NCBI RefSeq assembly: GCF_003234365.2
Contig: NZ_CP126260.1
Span: forward strand, 1,240,001-1,304,000
Source: Curtobacterium sp. MCJR17_020
GTDB taxonomy: Bacteria > Actinomycetota > Actinomycetes > Actinomycetales > Microbacteriaceae
Direction: 5' to 3'
DNA length: 64,000 bases
Under the pieces are notes generated by a model, which had not been told where the DNA came from, did no database searches, and was given only the letters and a program-made list of their open reading frames with translations. This document shows positions 34,771 through 43,305 of the stretch, one piece after another. Position numbers and translations under genes: made by a program. Position 1 is the first letter of the stretch. Each line of letters starts with the position of its first letter.

Positions 34771-36090
34771 TCAGTTGGCGTGGGGGTGCAGGGCGTCGTA
34801 GCGGCGGAAGGAGGGGACGAGGCGGAGGAGCAGCGCGACGAGCGCCACGATGAGCACGCCGCCGATGATCGGCGGGTACGCGATGCCGGCCGCGACGACC
34901 AGGCCCGCGTAGAGGTCTCCGAGCCGCGGTCCACCGGTGACCACGACGATGAAGATGCCCTGCAGCCGCCCGCGCATCCCGTCCGGCGACGCCGCCTGCA
35001 GGATCGTGTTCCGGAAGACCGAGCTGACGTTGTCCGCACCGCCGGCCGCCGCCAGGAACAGCGCCGCCAACCCGAGCGCGGGCAGGATCCCGACGGAGAA
35101 CGACTCGCCCGAGCGTCCGCCGAGCACGTGCGCGAGCGCGATGACGACGCCGAACGCCGCGATCGCGCCGCCGTACGCGGTGATGGCCCAGCCGACCGCC
35201 TCGCCCTGGCGGCGCACGTGCCCGAGGGGCCCGGAGAAGACGCTCGACAGCAGCGCGCCGATCGCGTAGGCGGCCGTGAGCGTACCGACGGTGATCGATC
35301 CGCCGCCGATCACGAGCGCCCCGATCGCGGGGAACAGGACGCGGGGCTGGCCGAACGTCATCGCGACGATGTCGAGCACGAACGTCATGGTGATGTTGCG
35401 CGACCTCCGCAGGAACCGCGCGCCCTCGACCAGGGAGCTCAGCCCCGGGCGGAGGGCACCGTGGTCGGCCGCCATCCGCGGCAGCGTGAACACCCCGAGG
35501 AACGCGAAGGTGAACAGGACGACGTCGATCGTGTAGGTCGGCGCGAAGCCGACGCTCGCGATCAGGACGCCGGCGACGGCCGGTCCGACGGTGACCTGGA
35601 ACCCCGAGGCGATGCCGCCCAGGGCGCTCGCCGCGGGCAGCAGGTCGGTGCCGACGAGTCGCGGGACGATCGCCGAGCGCGAGGCGTTGCTGACGGTCGC
35701 TGCGACGGCGTTCACGGTCGCCAGGACGTAGAGCAGGGCGACGCTGTGCAGCCCGAGCCACGAGTGGGTGGCGATGAGGGCGACCGCGACCCAGGCGATG
35801 ATCGACGACACGAGCGCGACCGTGCGGCGGTCGAAGGCGTCGGCGAGCATGCCGCCGTACAGGCCGGCGACCACCATCGGCAGCAGGGCGATGACCCCCA
35901 CGAGCGCCACCGCGAAGGTGGAGTGCGTGATCTCGTACACCTCGAGCCCGACCGCCACCGTGGTCATCTGCGTGCCGATGCCGGCGATGGCGGTGCCCGC
36001 CCAGAGCCGGGCGAAGGCGGGGGATCGGCGGAGCGGGGTGAGGTCGGCGAGCAGGCGGCGGCGCGGCGGTGCGGGAGTGGGTCGTGTCAC
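34771..36090 (-). CDS. MFS transporter (EntS-like)
   Basis: A 439-residue major facilitator with 12 predicted membrane segments. FARLWAGTAIAGIGTQMTTVAVGLEVYEIT and the loop GGMLADAFDRRTVALVS are typical of the EntS/DUF894 branch, which includes enterobactin exporters and drug efflux proteins. No siderophore genes lie near, so the substrate is open. GTG 36090 is the likely start; no ribosome site is visible. It diverges from the FKBP gene. Confidence 0.88.
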   Translation of the reverse strand: MTRPTPAPPRRRLLADLTPLRRSPAFARLWAGTAIAGIGTQMTTVAVGLEVYEITHSTFAVALVGVIALLPMVVAGLYGGMLADAFDRRTVALVSSIIAWVAVALIATHSWLGLHSVALLYVLATVNAVAATVSNASRSAIVPRLVGTDLLPAASALGGIASGFQVTVGPAVAGVLIASVGFAPTYTIDVVLFTFAFLGVFTLPRMAADHGALRPGLSSLVEGARFLRRSRNITMTFVLDIVAMTFGQPRVLFPAIGALVIGGGSITVGTLTAAYAIGALLSSVFSGPLGHVRRQGEAVGWAITAYGGAIAAFGVVIALAHVLGGRSGESFSVGILPALGLAALFLAAAGGADNVSSVFRNTILQAASPDGMRGRLQGIFIVVVTGGPRLGDLYAGLVVAAGIAYPPIIGGVLIVALVALLLRLVPSFRRYDALHPHAN

Positions 36091-36159
36091 GGTGGAACCA
36101 TTCTGCGGCCTGGGCGGCCGTTGCGTCTGCCGTTGCCGCGCTCTGGTTGACTGGATCGC

Positions 36160-36531
36160 ATGACTGACCTCAACAGCAAGCCCGAGTTCGACGCGCCCGA
36201 GGGCCCGGCCCCCACCGATCTCGTCATCACCGACATCGTCGAGGGTGACGGCGACGTCGCGAGCGCCGGGTCGACCGTCAAGGTGCACTACGCCGGCGTC
36301 GAGTACGAGACCGGCGAGGAGTTCGACAGCTCGTGGAACCGCGGTGAGCCCATCGACTTCCCGCTCGCGGCGCTCGTGCGCGGCTGGCAGGAGGGCATCC
36401 CCGGCATGAAGGTCGGCGGTCGCCGCAAGCTCGTCGTCCCGCCGGAGCTCGCCTACGGTCCCGCCGGTGGTGGCCACTTCCTGTCCGGCAAGACCCTGAT
36501 CTTCGTGATCGACCTGCTCGGGGTGCGCTGA
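36160..36531 (+). CDS. FKBP-type peptidyl-prolyl isomerase
   Basis: A 123-residue single-domain FKBP, cytosolic, no signal peptide. Active-site features are VKVHYAGVEYETGEEFDSSW, FPLAALVRGWQEGIPGMKVGGRRKLVVPPELAYG and FVIDLLGVR. It accelerates proline isomerisation in protein folding. Its stop overlaps the aldo-keto reductase ATG (TGATG). Confidence 0.93.
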   Translation: MTDLNSKPEFDAPEGPAPTDLVITDIVEGDGDVASAGSTVKVHYAGVEYETGEEFDSSWNRGEPIDFPLAALVRGWQEGIPGMKVGGRRKLVVPPELAYGPAGGGHFLSGKTLIFVIDLLGVR

Positions 36532-37367
36532 TGCAGGTCGGTGCCCCGACCATCGAGCTGAACGACGGCCACCGGTTCCCGGAGCTCGGCCTCGGCACCT
36601 ACGGCCTGAACGGCGACGAGGGTGCGGCTGCTGTCGGCACCGCCATCGCCAGCGGCTACCGGCTGCTCGACACGGCGCTGAACTACGGCAACGAGGACGC
36701 CGTCGGCCGCGCCGTCCGCGAGTCCGACGTCGCGCGCGAGGACCTCGTCGTCACGTCGAAGCTCCCCGGCCGCCACCACGGCTACGACGAGGCGCACCGT
36801 TCGATCGACGAGACCCTGGGCAACCTCGGGCTCGACCACGTCGACCTGTACCTGATCCACTGGCCGAACCCGTCGGTGGACAGGTTCGTCGACACCTGGA
36901 AGGCGTTCGTCGACCTGCGTGACAGCGGCAAGGTCCGCTCGATCGGTGTCTCGAACTTCACCCCGGAGCACCTGCGTCGCATCATCGACGCGACCGGTGT
37001 CGCCCCGGCCGTGAACCAGGTCGAACTGCACCCGTACTTCCCGCAGGCAGAACTGCGGAAGGTGCACCAGGAGCTCGGCATCGTGACCGAGAGCTGGAGC
37101 CCGCTCGCCGTCCGGTCGGAGCTCCTCACCGAGCAGCCGATCACGGACGCCGCAGCGGCCCACGGCGTGACCCCGGGCCAGGTCGTGCTGCGGTGGCACG
37201 TCCAGCTCGGTGCCGTGCCGGTGCCGAAGTCGGCCGACGCCACCCGGCAGCGCGAGAACCTCGACGTGTTCGGCTTCGAGCTGACCGACGCCGAGGTGCA
37301 GGCCATCTCCGGCCTCGAGCGCGGCCGGCTCTGGGACGCGGACCCGGACACGCACGAGGAGATGTGA
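36531..37367 (+). CDS. Aldo/keto reductase
   Basis: A 278-residue (alpha/beta)8 NADPH oxidoreductase with the full tetrad Asp47, Tyr52, Lys77 and His110 (LLDTALNYGNED, VVTSKLPG, DLYLIHWPNP). GVSNFTPEHLRRI and PKSADATRQRENLDVF are the cofactor loops. It resembles 2,5-diketo-D-gluconate reductases; the natural substrate is unknown. It is co-translated with the FKBP gene. Confidence 0.92.
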   Translation: MQVGAPTIELNDGHRFPELGLGTYGLNGDEGAAAVGTAIASGYRLLDTALNYGNEDAVGRAVRESDVAREDLVVTSKLPGRHHGYDEAHRSIDETLGNLGLDHVDLYLIHWPNPSVDRFVDTWKAFVDLRDSGKVRSIGVSNFTPEHLRRIIDATGVAPAVNQVELHPYFPQAELRKVHQELGIVTESWSPLAVRSELLTEQPITDAAAAHGVTPGQVVLRWHVQLGAVPVPKSADATRQRENLDVFGFELTDAEVQAISGLERGRLWDADPDTHEEM

Positions 37368-37406
37368 TCGACGACCCTTCGGGAACTGCGGGGCTCCAGC
37401 GGGCAG

Positions 37407-37434
37407 TACACTGGATTCCCCTCTTCCCGAAGGG
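37407..37434 (+). promoter_or_regulatory. helD promoter -10 and ribosome site
   Basis: TACACT (37407-37412) as -10 and GAAGGG (37429-37434) as ribosome site place the start at GTG 37441 with a leader of about 22 nt, unlike the leaderless layout common here. Confidence 0.55.
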
Positions 37435-37440
37435 TTGCGT

Positions 37441-39684
37441 GTGTCCGAACCGACCGAGATCGACCGCGAGCGCGGCTACGTGGACGGCCTCTTCCGCCGT
37501 CTCGACGAGCTGACCGCCGAGGCCGAGCAGCGTCTCGCCGAGACCCGTCGTCAGGCGGTCGGCGGGAACCACCAGAGCCGCAGCGAGCGCGACGCGTACG
37601 CCCGACTCTACGAAGACACCGTGGCCACCCTGCAGCGCGTGGGGGACCGTCTGGTCTTCGGCCGGCTCGAGGTCTCCGAGCCCGACAGCTCCGAGGACGC
37701 CTTCCGCTACATCGGCCGGGTGGGGCTCCGCGACGCCGACCACCGCCCGCTGCTGCTCGACTGGCGTGTGCCCGGTGCCAGCGCGTTCTACCAGGCCACC
37801 GCGGCGCACCCGATGGGCATGCGCTCGCGTCGCCACCTGTCGCTCGAGGGCCGTCGGGTCGTCGGTGTCGAGGACGAGGTGTTCGACGCCTCGCTCTACG
37901 ACGACGAGCGCACCCACCTGCAGGGCGAGGGGGCGCTGCTGGCCGCGGTGACCGCCGAGCGCACCGGCCGGATGACCGACATCGTCGCCACCATCCAGGG
38001 CGAGCAGGACCGGATCATCCGCTCACCGCTCGAGGGCGTCCTCATCGTGCAGGGCGGCCCCGGCACCGGCAAGACCGCCGTGGCGCTGCACCGTGCCGCG
38101 TACCTGCTGTACTCGTACCGCGAGCGGCTGCGGGGCTCCGGCGTGCTCATGGTCGGGCCGTCCCCGGCGTTCCTGACGTACATCGAGCAGGTGCTGCCGT
38201 CGCTCGGTGAGACCGGCGTCGTGATGGCGTCGCTCGGTTCGCTCTACCCGGGCGTGCACGCGACGACGCACGACTCCCGCGACGTCGCCGCCGTGAAGGG
38301 CTCCGCGCAGATGGCTGCGCTCCTGCGCCGCGCCGTGCGCTCCCGCCAGGTGGTGCCCACCGAGTCGGTGACGCTCGACGTCGAGGGCGAGCGGCTCGTG
38401 GTGCCGCCGCAGCTCGTGGCCGACGCGATGAAGCGCGCACAGGACCGCGGCAAGCCCCACAACGCCGCGCGCGTGACGTTCAACAAGCTCGCGCTCGACG
38501 CGATGACCCGGCTGCTCGCCGAACAGCTGCGCGAGCGTGGGACGACGGTGGACGAGGCCGACGAGAAGGTCCTGCGCGAGGACATCCGGAGCTCGTACGA
38601 CGCCCGGGTGCTGCTCAACACCGCCTGGCTGCCGCTGCCCCCGGAGAAGTTCCTCGAGGACCTGTACGCCCGTCCGAACTGGCTCGCCTCGCTGACCCCG
38701 GACTGGACCCCGGAGCGCCGTGCCCTGCTGCAGCGCGCACGCGGTGGTGCCTGGACGGTCGAGGACGTCCCCCTGCTCGACGAGGCCGCCGAACTGCTCG
38801 GCCCGTTCGACCCGACCGGCGGCGCCGCCAAGCGCGCGGCGAAGGCCAGCCGGAACCGCGACATCGAGAACGCGCGGCAGGCGATCGAGAACATGGGCGT
38901 CGAGGGCATCGTCACCGCCGAACAGGTCGCCGGCTCGTTCGTCGAGGGCGGCGACCCCCGCTCGACCGCGGAGCGCGCTGCCGACGACCGCGAGTGGACC
39001 TACGGGCACATCGTGGTCGACGAAGCGCAGGAGCTCTCGCCGATGCAGTGGCGCGTGCTCGCCCGCCGCAACCCGCTGCGCTCCTTCACGATCGTCGGCG
39101 ACATGGCGCAGGGTTCCTCGCCCGGGGCCGCGCGCACCTGGGACGACGTGCTCGGCGCGCTCGCCCGCCGACGCCGTGGCCGGGCACCGCTCGTGCCGCT
39201 CGACCACCGCATCGAGCAGCTCACCGTGAACTACCGCACCCCGCGGTCGATCGTCGAGGCCGCCGGCGTGTTCGCCGACGGTGCTGGCCTGACCGTCACC
39301 CGCAACGAGGCCGTGCGCGACGGCGACCCCGTCGAGCGCGTCCGCGTCGCCCGCGCCGACCTGCTCGACACCGTCGTGTCGGTCGCCGATGCCGAACGGT
39401 CGCGGATCGGTGCCGGCACCATCGGCGTGATCGTCCCCGAGTCCGAGGTCGACGCGGTCCGGCAGCGCCTTGCCCGCACCGAGGCCGACGTCCGCGGGCT
39501 CGCCTCGCCGCACGCCGGGTCGCTCACGGTGCTGACCGGGGCGGACGCCAAGGGCCTCGAGTTCGACGGCGTGCTGCTCGTCGACCCCGACCGGGTCGGT
39601 GCCGACGCTGCGCGCCCGGCGGCCGCGGTCTACGTCGCGATGACCCGTCCGACGCGGCGCCTGACGGTCATCGACGTCGGCTGA
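37441..39684 (+). CDS. helD: HelD, RNA-polymerase-recycling UvrD-like ATPase
   Basis: A 747-residue superfamily 1 ATPase. The N-terminal coiled coil (RGYVDGLFRRLDELTAEAEQRLAETRRQ) is the arm that enters RNA polymerase in HelD. LLDWRVPGASAFYQATA is a HelD signature. Walker A is GGPGTGKTAVAL (about 205), Walker B HIVVDEAQELSPMQWRVL, and motif VYVAMTRPTRRLTV closes the 2A domain. The length fits actinobacterial class II HelD, known to release RNA polymerase and confer rifampicin tolerance in mycobacteria. It sits alone, ending at a tandem duplication. Confidence 0.88.
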   Translation: MSEPTEIDRERGYVDGLFRRLDELTAEAEQRLAETRRQAVGGNHQSRSERDAYARLYEDTVATLQRVGDRLVFGRLEVSEPDSSEDAFRYIGRVGLRDADHRPLLLDWRVPGASAFYQATAAHPMGMRSRRHLSLEGRRVVGVEDEVFDASLYDDERTHLQGEGALLAAVTAERTGRMTDIVATIQGEQDRIIRSPLEGVLIVQGGPGTGKTAVALHRAAYLLYSYRERLRGSGVLMVGPSPAFLTYIEQVLPSLGETGVVMASLGSLYPGVHATTHDSRDVAAVKGSAQMAALLRRAVRSRQVVPTESVTLDVEGERLVVPPQLVADAMKRAQDRGKPHNAARVTFNKLALDAMTRLLAEQLRERGTTVDEADEKVLREDIRSSYDARVLLNTAWLPLPPEKFLEDLYARPNWLASLTPDWTPERRALLQRARGGAWTVEDVPLLDEAAELLGPFDPTGGAAKRAAKASRNRDIENARQAIENMGVEGIVTAEQVAGSFVEGGDPRSTAERAADDREWTYGHIVVDEAQELSPMQWRVLARRNPLRSFTIVGDMAQGSSPGAARTWDDVLGALARRRRGRAPLVPLDHRIEQLTVNYRTPRSIVEAAGVFADGAGLTVTRNEAVRDGDPVERVRVARADLLDTVVSVADAERSRIGAGTIGVIVPESEVDAVRQRLARTEADVRGLASPHAGSLTVLTGADAKGLEFDGVLLVDPDRVGADAARPAAAVYVAMTRPTRRLTVIDVG

Positions 39685-39697
39685 CGGTCATCGACGT
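39661..39697. repeat. 20-bp tandem duplication over the helD stop
   Basis: CTGACGGTCATCGACGT occurs at 39661-39677 and 39681-39697. The first copy codes the last residues (LTVIDVG) and the stop lies in the second copy. The period, 20, is not a multiple of three. Confidence 0.85.
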
Positions 39698-39702
39698 GGC
39701 CT

Positions 39703-39748
39703 GAGACGGGAGGCCCGTGGCGGCTCCGGCACGTGCCTGCTGGCTCAG
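39703..39748. repeat. Degenerate GGGAGGCCCG palindrome (family 1)
   Basis: GACGGGAGGCCCGTG pairs imperfectly with CACGTGCCTGCTGGCTC between convergent helD and emfourin genes; several mismatches make it the weakest copy. Confidence 0.45.
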
Positions 39749-40020
39749 GACGGGTCGCCTGCAGAGCGGACGCGCGCGACGAGGTCGGCCCACGCGCCGT
39801 CGAGGCGGCGACCGGGGATCGTCACGGTCGTGCGCTCGACGGTGATCGTCCACGTGAAGTCGTCGGGGACCGGCGGCCCGGCCGTCGCCGTCGCAGGGGT
39901 CCGGGGGAGCGCGTCGACGACCTCGGACCACGCCGCGGGGTCGGCGCTCGTGTCGGTGTCGACCCGCCAGTGCCGCGTGGTACCGGCGAAGCCCCCGGAA
40001 CGACGGACCTCGATGCGCAT
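39745..40020 (-). CDS. Emfourin-like M4 protease inhibitor
   Basis: A 91-residue protein beginning MRIEVRRSGGFAGTTRHWRVDT and ending DDFTWTITVERTTVTIPG ... LDGAWADLVARVR. The R-S-G-G-F-A-G opening, the W...LVDAL segment and the acidic/beta C-terminus match emfourin, the inhibitor of protealysin-like M4 proteases, and the gene follows such a protease on the same strand 38 bp away. TACGGT (complement 40028-40033) 8 nt before ATG suggests it also has its own promoter. Family call is from recalled features and context. Confidence 0.8.
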   Translation of the reverse strand: MRIEVRRSGGFAGTTRHWRVDTDTSADPAAWSEVVDALPRTPATATAGPPVPDDFTWTITVERTTVTIPGRRLDGAWADLVARVRSAGDPS

Positions 40021-40058
40021 GCTCCCGACCGTACGCCGGTGCGTGGCGCTCGATCGTC

Positions 40059-41108
40059 TCAGTCGAGGACGCCCACCGTCCGCCAGGCATCCTGCACCGC
40101 GGTGTGCTCCGCGGAACCGGCGCCGAACCGGGACCCAGCGGCGTCGACCGTCACGGCGGCGAACCCGGCGAAGTCGATCGAGGCGGTGACGGCGTCCGAG
40201 GTCAGGGCGTCCCACCACACGGCACCGGCGCCCTGCCAGGCGTACCCGCCGATCGCGGTCGCCGCCAGGAAGAACGCGTGGTTCGGGATGCCGGAGTTCG
40301 TGTGCACCCCACCGGCGTCGTCGGTCGTGACGACGAAGTCGGCCATCGTCGCGGGCTGCGGGTCCTTGCCGAGCACCGGGTCGTCGTAGGCGGTGCCCGG
40401 GGCCCGCATCGAGCGCAGGGCGTCGCCGTGCACGGCATCGGTGAAGAGCCCCTGGCCGATGAGCCAGCTCGCCTGCTCGGCGGTCTGCCCGGCCGCGTAC
40501 TGGGCGACGAGGGAGCCGAACACGTCGCTGATCGACTCGTTGAGCGCCCCGGACTGCCCCTGGTAGGTCAGGTCGGCGGTGTACTGCGTGACGCCGTGCG
40601 CCAGCTCGTGCCCGATGACGTCGAGCGCGATCGTGAAGCGCCGGAAGACCTCGTCGTCGCCGTCGCCGAACACCATCCGGCTGCCGTCCCAGTAGGCGTT
40701 GTCGTAGTCCTGCCCGAAGTGGACCGTGGCGTCGAGGGGGAGTCCGGCACCGTCGATCGACACCCGGCCGAAGACGTCGAGCCAGAAGGCGTGGGTCGCA
40801 CCGAGGCCCGCGTACGCCTCGTCGACGGCCGCGTCGCCGGTGTCGGGGTCGCCTTCCCTCCGGACGACCGTGCCGGGCAGGGTCGTCGTGCCGCGGGCGT
40901 CGGCGATCGTGCGCTGGGGCGACCGGTCGACCGTGCCGCTGACACGGCGCGGGGCGACCAGGTGCTGGTGCTTCGGGCTCTGCACGAGCTCGAGCGACGC
41001 CAGTGCGGTGCGCGCGGCAGACGCCGCACGGGGGAACTCAGCCGCCTGGGCCACGGCGTGGAGCAGGTAGGGCGGGACGACGGAGCGCCGGCTGTCGGTC
41101 GGGGTCAT
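40059..41108 (-). CDS. Protealysin-like M4 metalloprotease
   Basis: A 349-residue thermolysin-family zinc protease without a signal peptide. The short N-terminal propeptide carries the PPYLL motif (residues 12-16), a mark of protealysin-like proteases. Zinc ligands are HELAH (167-171) and Glu191 in NESISDVFG; the active-site His277 lies in GVHTNSGIPNHAF. Protealysins act in the cytosol or are exported unconventionally, with roles in interactions with hosts and other microbes. It is paired with emfourin downstream; the GH6 gene lies 41 bp upstream on the same strand. Confidence 0.92.
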   Translation of the reverse strand: MTPTDSRRSVVPPYLLHAVAQAAEFPRAASAARTALASLELVQSPKHQHLVAPRRVSGTVDRSPQRTIADARGTTTLPGTVVRREGDPDTGDAAVDEAYAGLGATHAFWLDVFGRVSIDGAGLPLDATVHFGQDYDNAYWDGSRMVFGDGDDEVFRRFTIALDVIGHELAHGVTQYTADLTYQGQSGALNESISDVFGSLVAQYAAGQTAEQASWLIGQGLFTDAVHGDALRSMRAPGTAYDDPVLGKDPQPATMADFVVTTDDAGGVHTNSGIPNHAFFLAATAIGGYAWQGAGAVWWDALTSDAVTASIDFAGFAAVTVDAAGSRFGAGSAEHTAVQDAWRTVGVLD

Positions 41109-41149
41109 GCGCTCATGCAACCACCGGGCACCGACACCCCGGCCGCGGG

Positions 41150-42205
41150 TCAGTCGCGCTTGCGGTTCTCGACCAGCCCGAGCGCGTAGGACTCCCACCA
41201 CTGCCCGGCGGCCGGTCCACCGTTGCACGTGCCGTCGCTGAGCCCCGGCGTCTTGACCCAGAGCAGGGCGTCGAGCCGGCTCGATCCGCCGGTGACGTGC
41301 GGCGCCTGGCCGAGACCCGCACCCTCGGGGTTGCACCACGTCCCGCGCCAGCCCTGCCCGTTCCGGGAGACGTCGATGACGAAGTGCGGATCACCACCGA
41401 TCGCGTCGGCGAGTTCGTCGGCGTAGGCGCGTTCCTGGTCGACGCGGTAGAAGTTCGACACGTTCGTGAAGAAGCCCTGCACCTCGTCGACACCCGCCTG
41501 ACGCAGCCAGTCGGCCATCGTCGCGGTCGGGACACGGTTCTCGTTGCCGCCGTCGAGGTACACCGTCAGTCCGTGCCCGGTCAGGGCGTCCACGGCCTTG
41601 CGGAGCAGCGGGAGCCTGGAGTCGCGGAGGCGCTCGCAGTTCTGGATCTGTGCGATCGCGTCCGGTTCGACGATCACGACGGCCTTCGAGCCAGCCATCG
41701 CGCGGACGGCGGAGCGGACCCACGGCAGGTACGCGTCGTCGGCGGTGCCGCCCTTCGAGTAGCTGCCGCAGTCGCGGTCCGGCACGGTGTACAGCACGAA
41801 CACCGGGGTGGCCCGCTGCTGCTCGGCGTTCCGGACGACGGTGCGGATCGTCGCGCGCGTCTCGGACCGCGAGGTGTTCGTGAGCCAGGTCGCGATCGGC
41901 TGGTCGGCGATGCGGGCGATCTGCGCCGCGGTGTCGTCGTGCCCGGCGGCGCGGGCCTGGCGCTCGCGGATGCCCGGCTGGTTCACGTCCGACGGCTGGT
42001 GCGCGAGGCCGCCGGGGAACGCCTGCTCCACGGTCTTCCGCGTCACGACGTCCCGTCCGCTCTTCGGCGGGTCGGCATCCGGCCCGCCGCCGTGCGGCAC
42101 GACGACCACGAGCGTCGTCACGACCGCCGCGACACCGACGACCGCTGCCGCGATCCACAGCCACTGACGTCGCGCGGACGCACGCTTCCCCTGGTGCTCC
42201 GGCAT
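41150..42205 (-). CDS. Glycoside hydrolase family 6 protein (endoglucanase/cellulase-like)
   Basis: A 351-residue protein with an N-terminal anchor (QWLWIAAAVVGVAAVVTTLVVVV, 14-36) and a GH6 domain. Diagnostic motifs are PVFVLYTVPDRDCGSYSKGG (acid/base Asp region), KAVVIVEPDAIAQI, VYLDGGNENRV and FVIDVSRNGQGWRGTWCNPEGAGLG. It should hydrolyse beta-1,4-glucan (cellulose) outside the membrane, fitting a plant-associated life. ATG 42205 has AGGGAGG upstream; ATG 42232 is the alternative. No carbohydrate-binding module. Confidence 0.9.
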   Translation of the reverse strand: MPEHQGKRASARRQWLWIAAAVVGVAAVVTTLVVVVPHGGGPDADPPKSGRDVVTRKTVEQAFPGGLAHQPSDVNQPGIRERQARAAGHDDTAAQIARIADQPIATWLTNTSRSETRATIRTVVRNAEQQRATPVFVLYTVPDRDCGSYSKGGTADDAYLPWVRSAVRAMAGSKAVVIVEPDAIAQIQNCERLRDSRLPLLRKAVDALTGHGLTVYLDGGNENRVPTATMADWLRQAGVDEVQGFFTNVSNFYRVDQERAYADELADAIGGDPHFVIDVSRNGQGWRGTWCNPEGAGLGQAPHVTGGSSRLDALLWVKTPGLSDGTCNGGPAAGQWWESYALGLVENRKRD

Positions 42206-42348
42206 CCGGCGGTCCTCCCTGTTCGCACCCATGCTGACAGGTGCGGGGGAGTCCTGACCAGGACACCGGGGTGTTCGTTCAGGTCTGCCGACGGCTTCTG
42301 CCAGGAGCGCTCCAGCGACCCCGCAGGACGGTGTTGCACAATACCCGG

Positions 42349-42795
42349 ATGTTCCGTCGACTCCTCCTCCTCGCCGTGACCGCGGCGTACGCCTGGGTGA
42401 TCTGGCGGATGACGCTGACCCCACAGGTGTTCACCTCGGCACAGAACTCGTTCGTGCTGCACGCGATCGCCTGGGTGCAGCAGCTGCCGCACGGTGCCTG
42501 GTTCACGTACGAGCGCACCGAGTTCCTGGCGAACATCGCGATGTTCGTCCCGGTCGGCATGCTCGCCGCACTCTGGTTGCCTCGGCGCTGGTGGATCCTC
42601 GGGGCCCTGGTCGCGGTCGCCCTGTCGACCGGCATCGAGTTCGCGCAGGCCACCTACCTGCCCTACCGCGTCGCCGACCCCCGCGACGTGCTGTCGAACG
42701 GCCTGGGTGGACTGCTCGGCGCGACGCTCGTCGGACTCGTCCGCAGTCTGCTGCCGGCGCCGCGTCGTCGTCGCCTGCGCGCCAGGACCGCCTAG
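42349..42795 (+). CDS. VanZ-family membrane protein
   Basis: A 148-residue protein with about four membrane segments. TEFLANIAMFVPVGMLAALWL and STGIEFAQATYLPYRVADPRDVLSNGLGGLLGATLV are VanZ hallmarks. VanZ-like proteins alter sensitivity to lipophilic glycopeptides in some species; here the role is unknown. ATG 42349 lies 7 nt after CACAAT, a weak -10. It lies immediately before rpsO but the rpsO promoter begins after it. Confidence 0.85.
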   Translation: MFRRLLLLAVTAAYAWVIWRMTLTPQVFTSAQNSFVLHAIAWVQQLPHGAWFTYERTEFLANIAMFVPVGMLAALWLPRRWWILGALVAVALSTGIEFAQATYLPYRVADPRDVLSNGLGGLLGATLVGLVRSLLPAPRRRRLRARTA

Positions 42796-42803
42796 GACTC
42801 TGG

Positions 42804-42897
42804 TAGTCTTGCGCGGTTGCCGTCGAACGGCCGCGGACAAAGAGCGCTCGTGCATCAGGCACGGGCACCGCGCAACGGACTGAAAGGGGATCTACGC
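42804..42897 (+). promoter_or_regulatory. rpsO promoter and structured leader
   Basis: TGGTAGTCT gives an extended -10 (TAGTCT, 42804-42809). The leader of about 82 nt holds a hairpin, GCTCGTGC (42846-42853) with GCACGGGC (42859-42866), and a GAAAGGGG ribosome site just before the start. S15 commonly controls its own leader, but whether this structure does so is not shown. Confidence 0.5.
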
Positions 42898-43167
42898 ATG
42901 GCACTTGACGCGAAGGTCAAGCAGGAGATCATCGAAGAGTACGCGACCCACCCGGGCGACACCGGTTCCCCCGAGGTCCAGGTCGCCGTTCTGACGCGTC
43001 GTATCAACGACCTGAACGAGCACCTCAAGGAGCACAAGCACGACCACCACTCGCGTCGTGGTCTGCTGCTCATGGTCGGTCAGCGTCGCCGTCTCCTCGG
43101 TTACCTCTCCGACGTCGACATCGCTCGTTACCGTGCGCTCATCGAGCGCCTCGGCCTGCGCCGCTAG
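42898..43167 (+). CDS. rpsO: 30S ribosomal protein S15
   Basis: An 89-residue S15. Sequence features EEYATHPGDTGSPEVQVAVLTRRINDLNEHLKEHKHDHHSRRGLLLMVGQRRRLLGYL are conserved throughout bacteria. It binds 16S rRNA early in small-subunit assembly. Monocistronic between its own promoter and a strong terminator. The pnp gene, often next to rpsO, lies 5.8 kb downstream here, separated by the redox operon. Confidence 0.98.
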   Translation: MALDAKVKQEIIEEYATHPGDTGSPEVQVAVLTRRINDLNEHLKEHKHDHHSRRGLLLMVGQRRRLLGYLSDVDIARYRALIERLGLRR

Positions 43168-43188
43168 TCGACGCCTCACGGCTTGACG

Positions 43189-43225
43189 GAACGCCCCGGT
43201 CCTCCTCGCGAGGACCGGGGCGTTC
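43189..43225 (+). terminator. rpsO intrinsic terminator
   Basis: A perfect 16-bp stem, 43189-43204 with 43210-43225, loop CTCGC, followed by CTCCGTTCT. Confidence 0.9.
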
Positions 43226-43243
43226 TCCGTTCTGCGGGAATGG

Positions 43244-43271
43244 TTGCGCGCGGCGCACGGTTCGGTACGAT
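43244..43271 (+). promoter_or_regulatory. Promoter of FMN reductase gene
   Basis: TTGCGC (43244-43249), 16-bp spacer, TACGAT (43266-43271), leaving a leader of about 28 nt. Confidence 0.6.
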
Positions 43272-43305
43272 GTTCATGCAAACGCATCGAAAGTCGGGAA
43301 CCACC

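Noticed and set aside
36160..37367. Stress operon with transposon remnants
   Set aside because: No inverted ends, target duplications or transposase fragments were found around FKBP and aldo-keto reductase.
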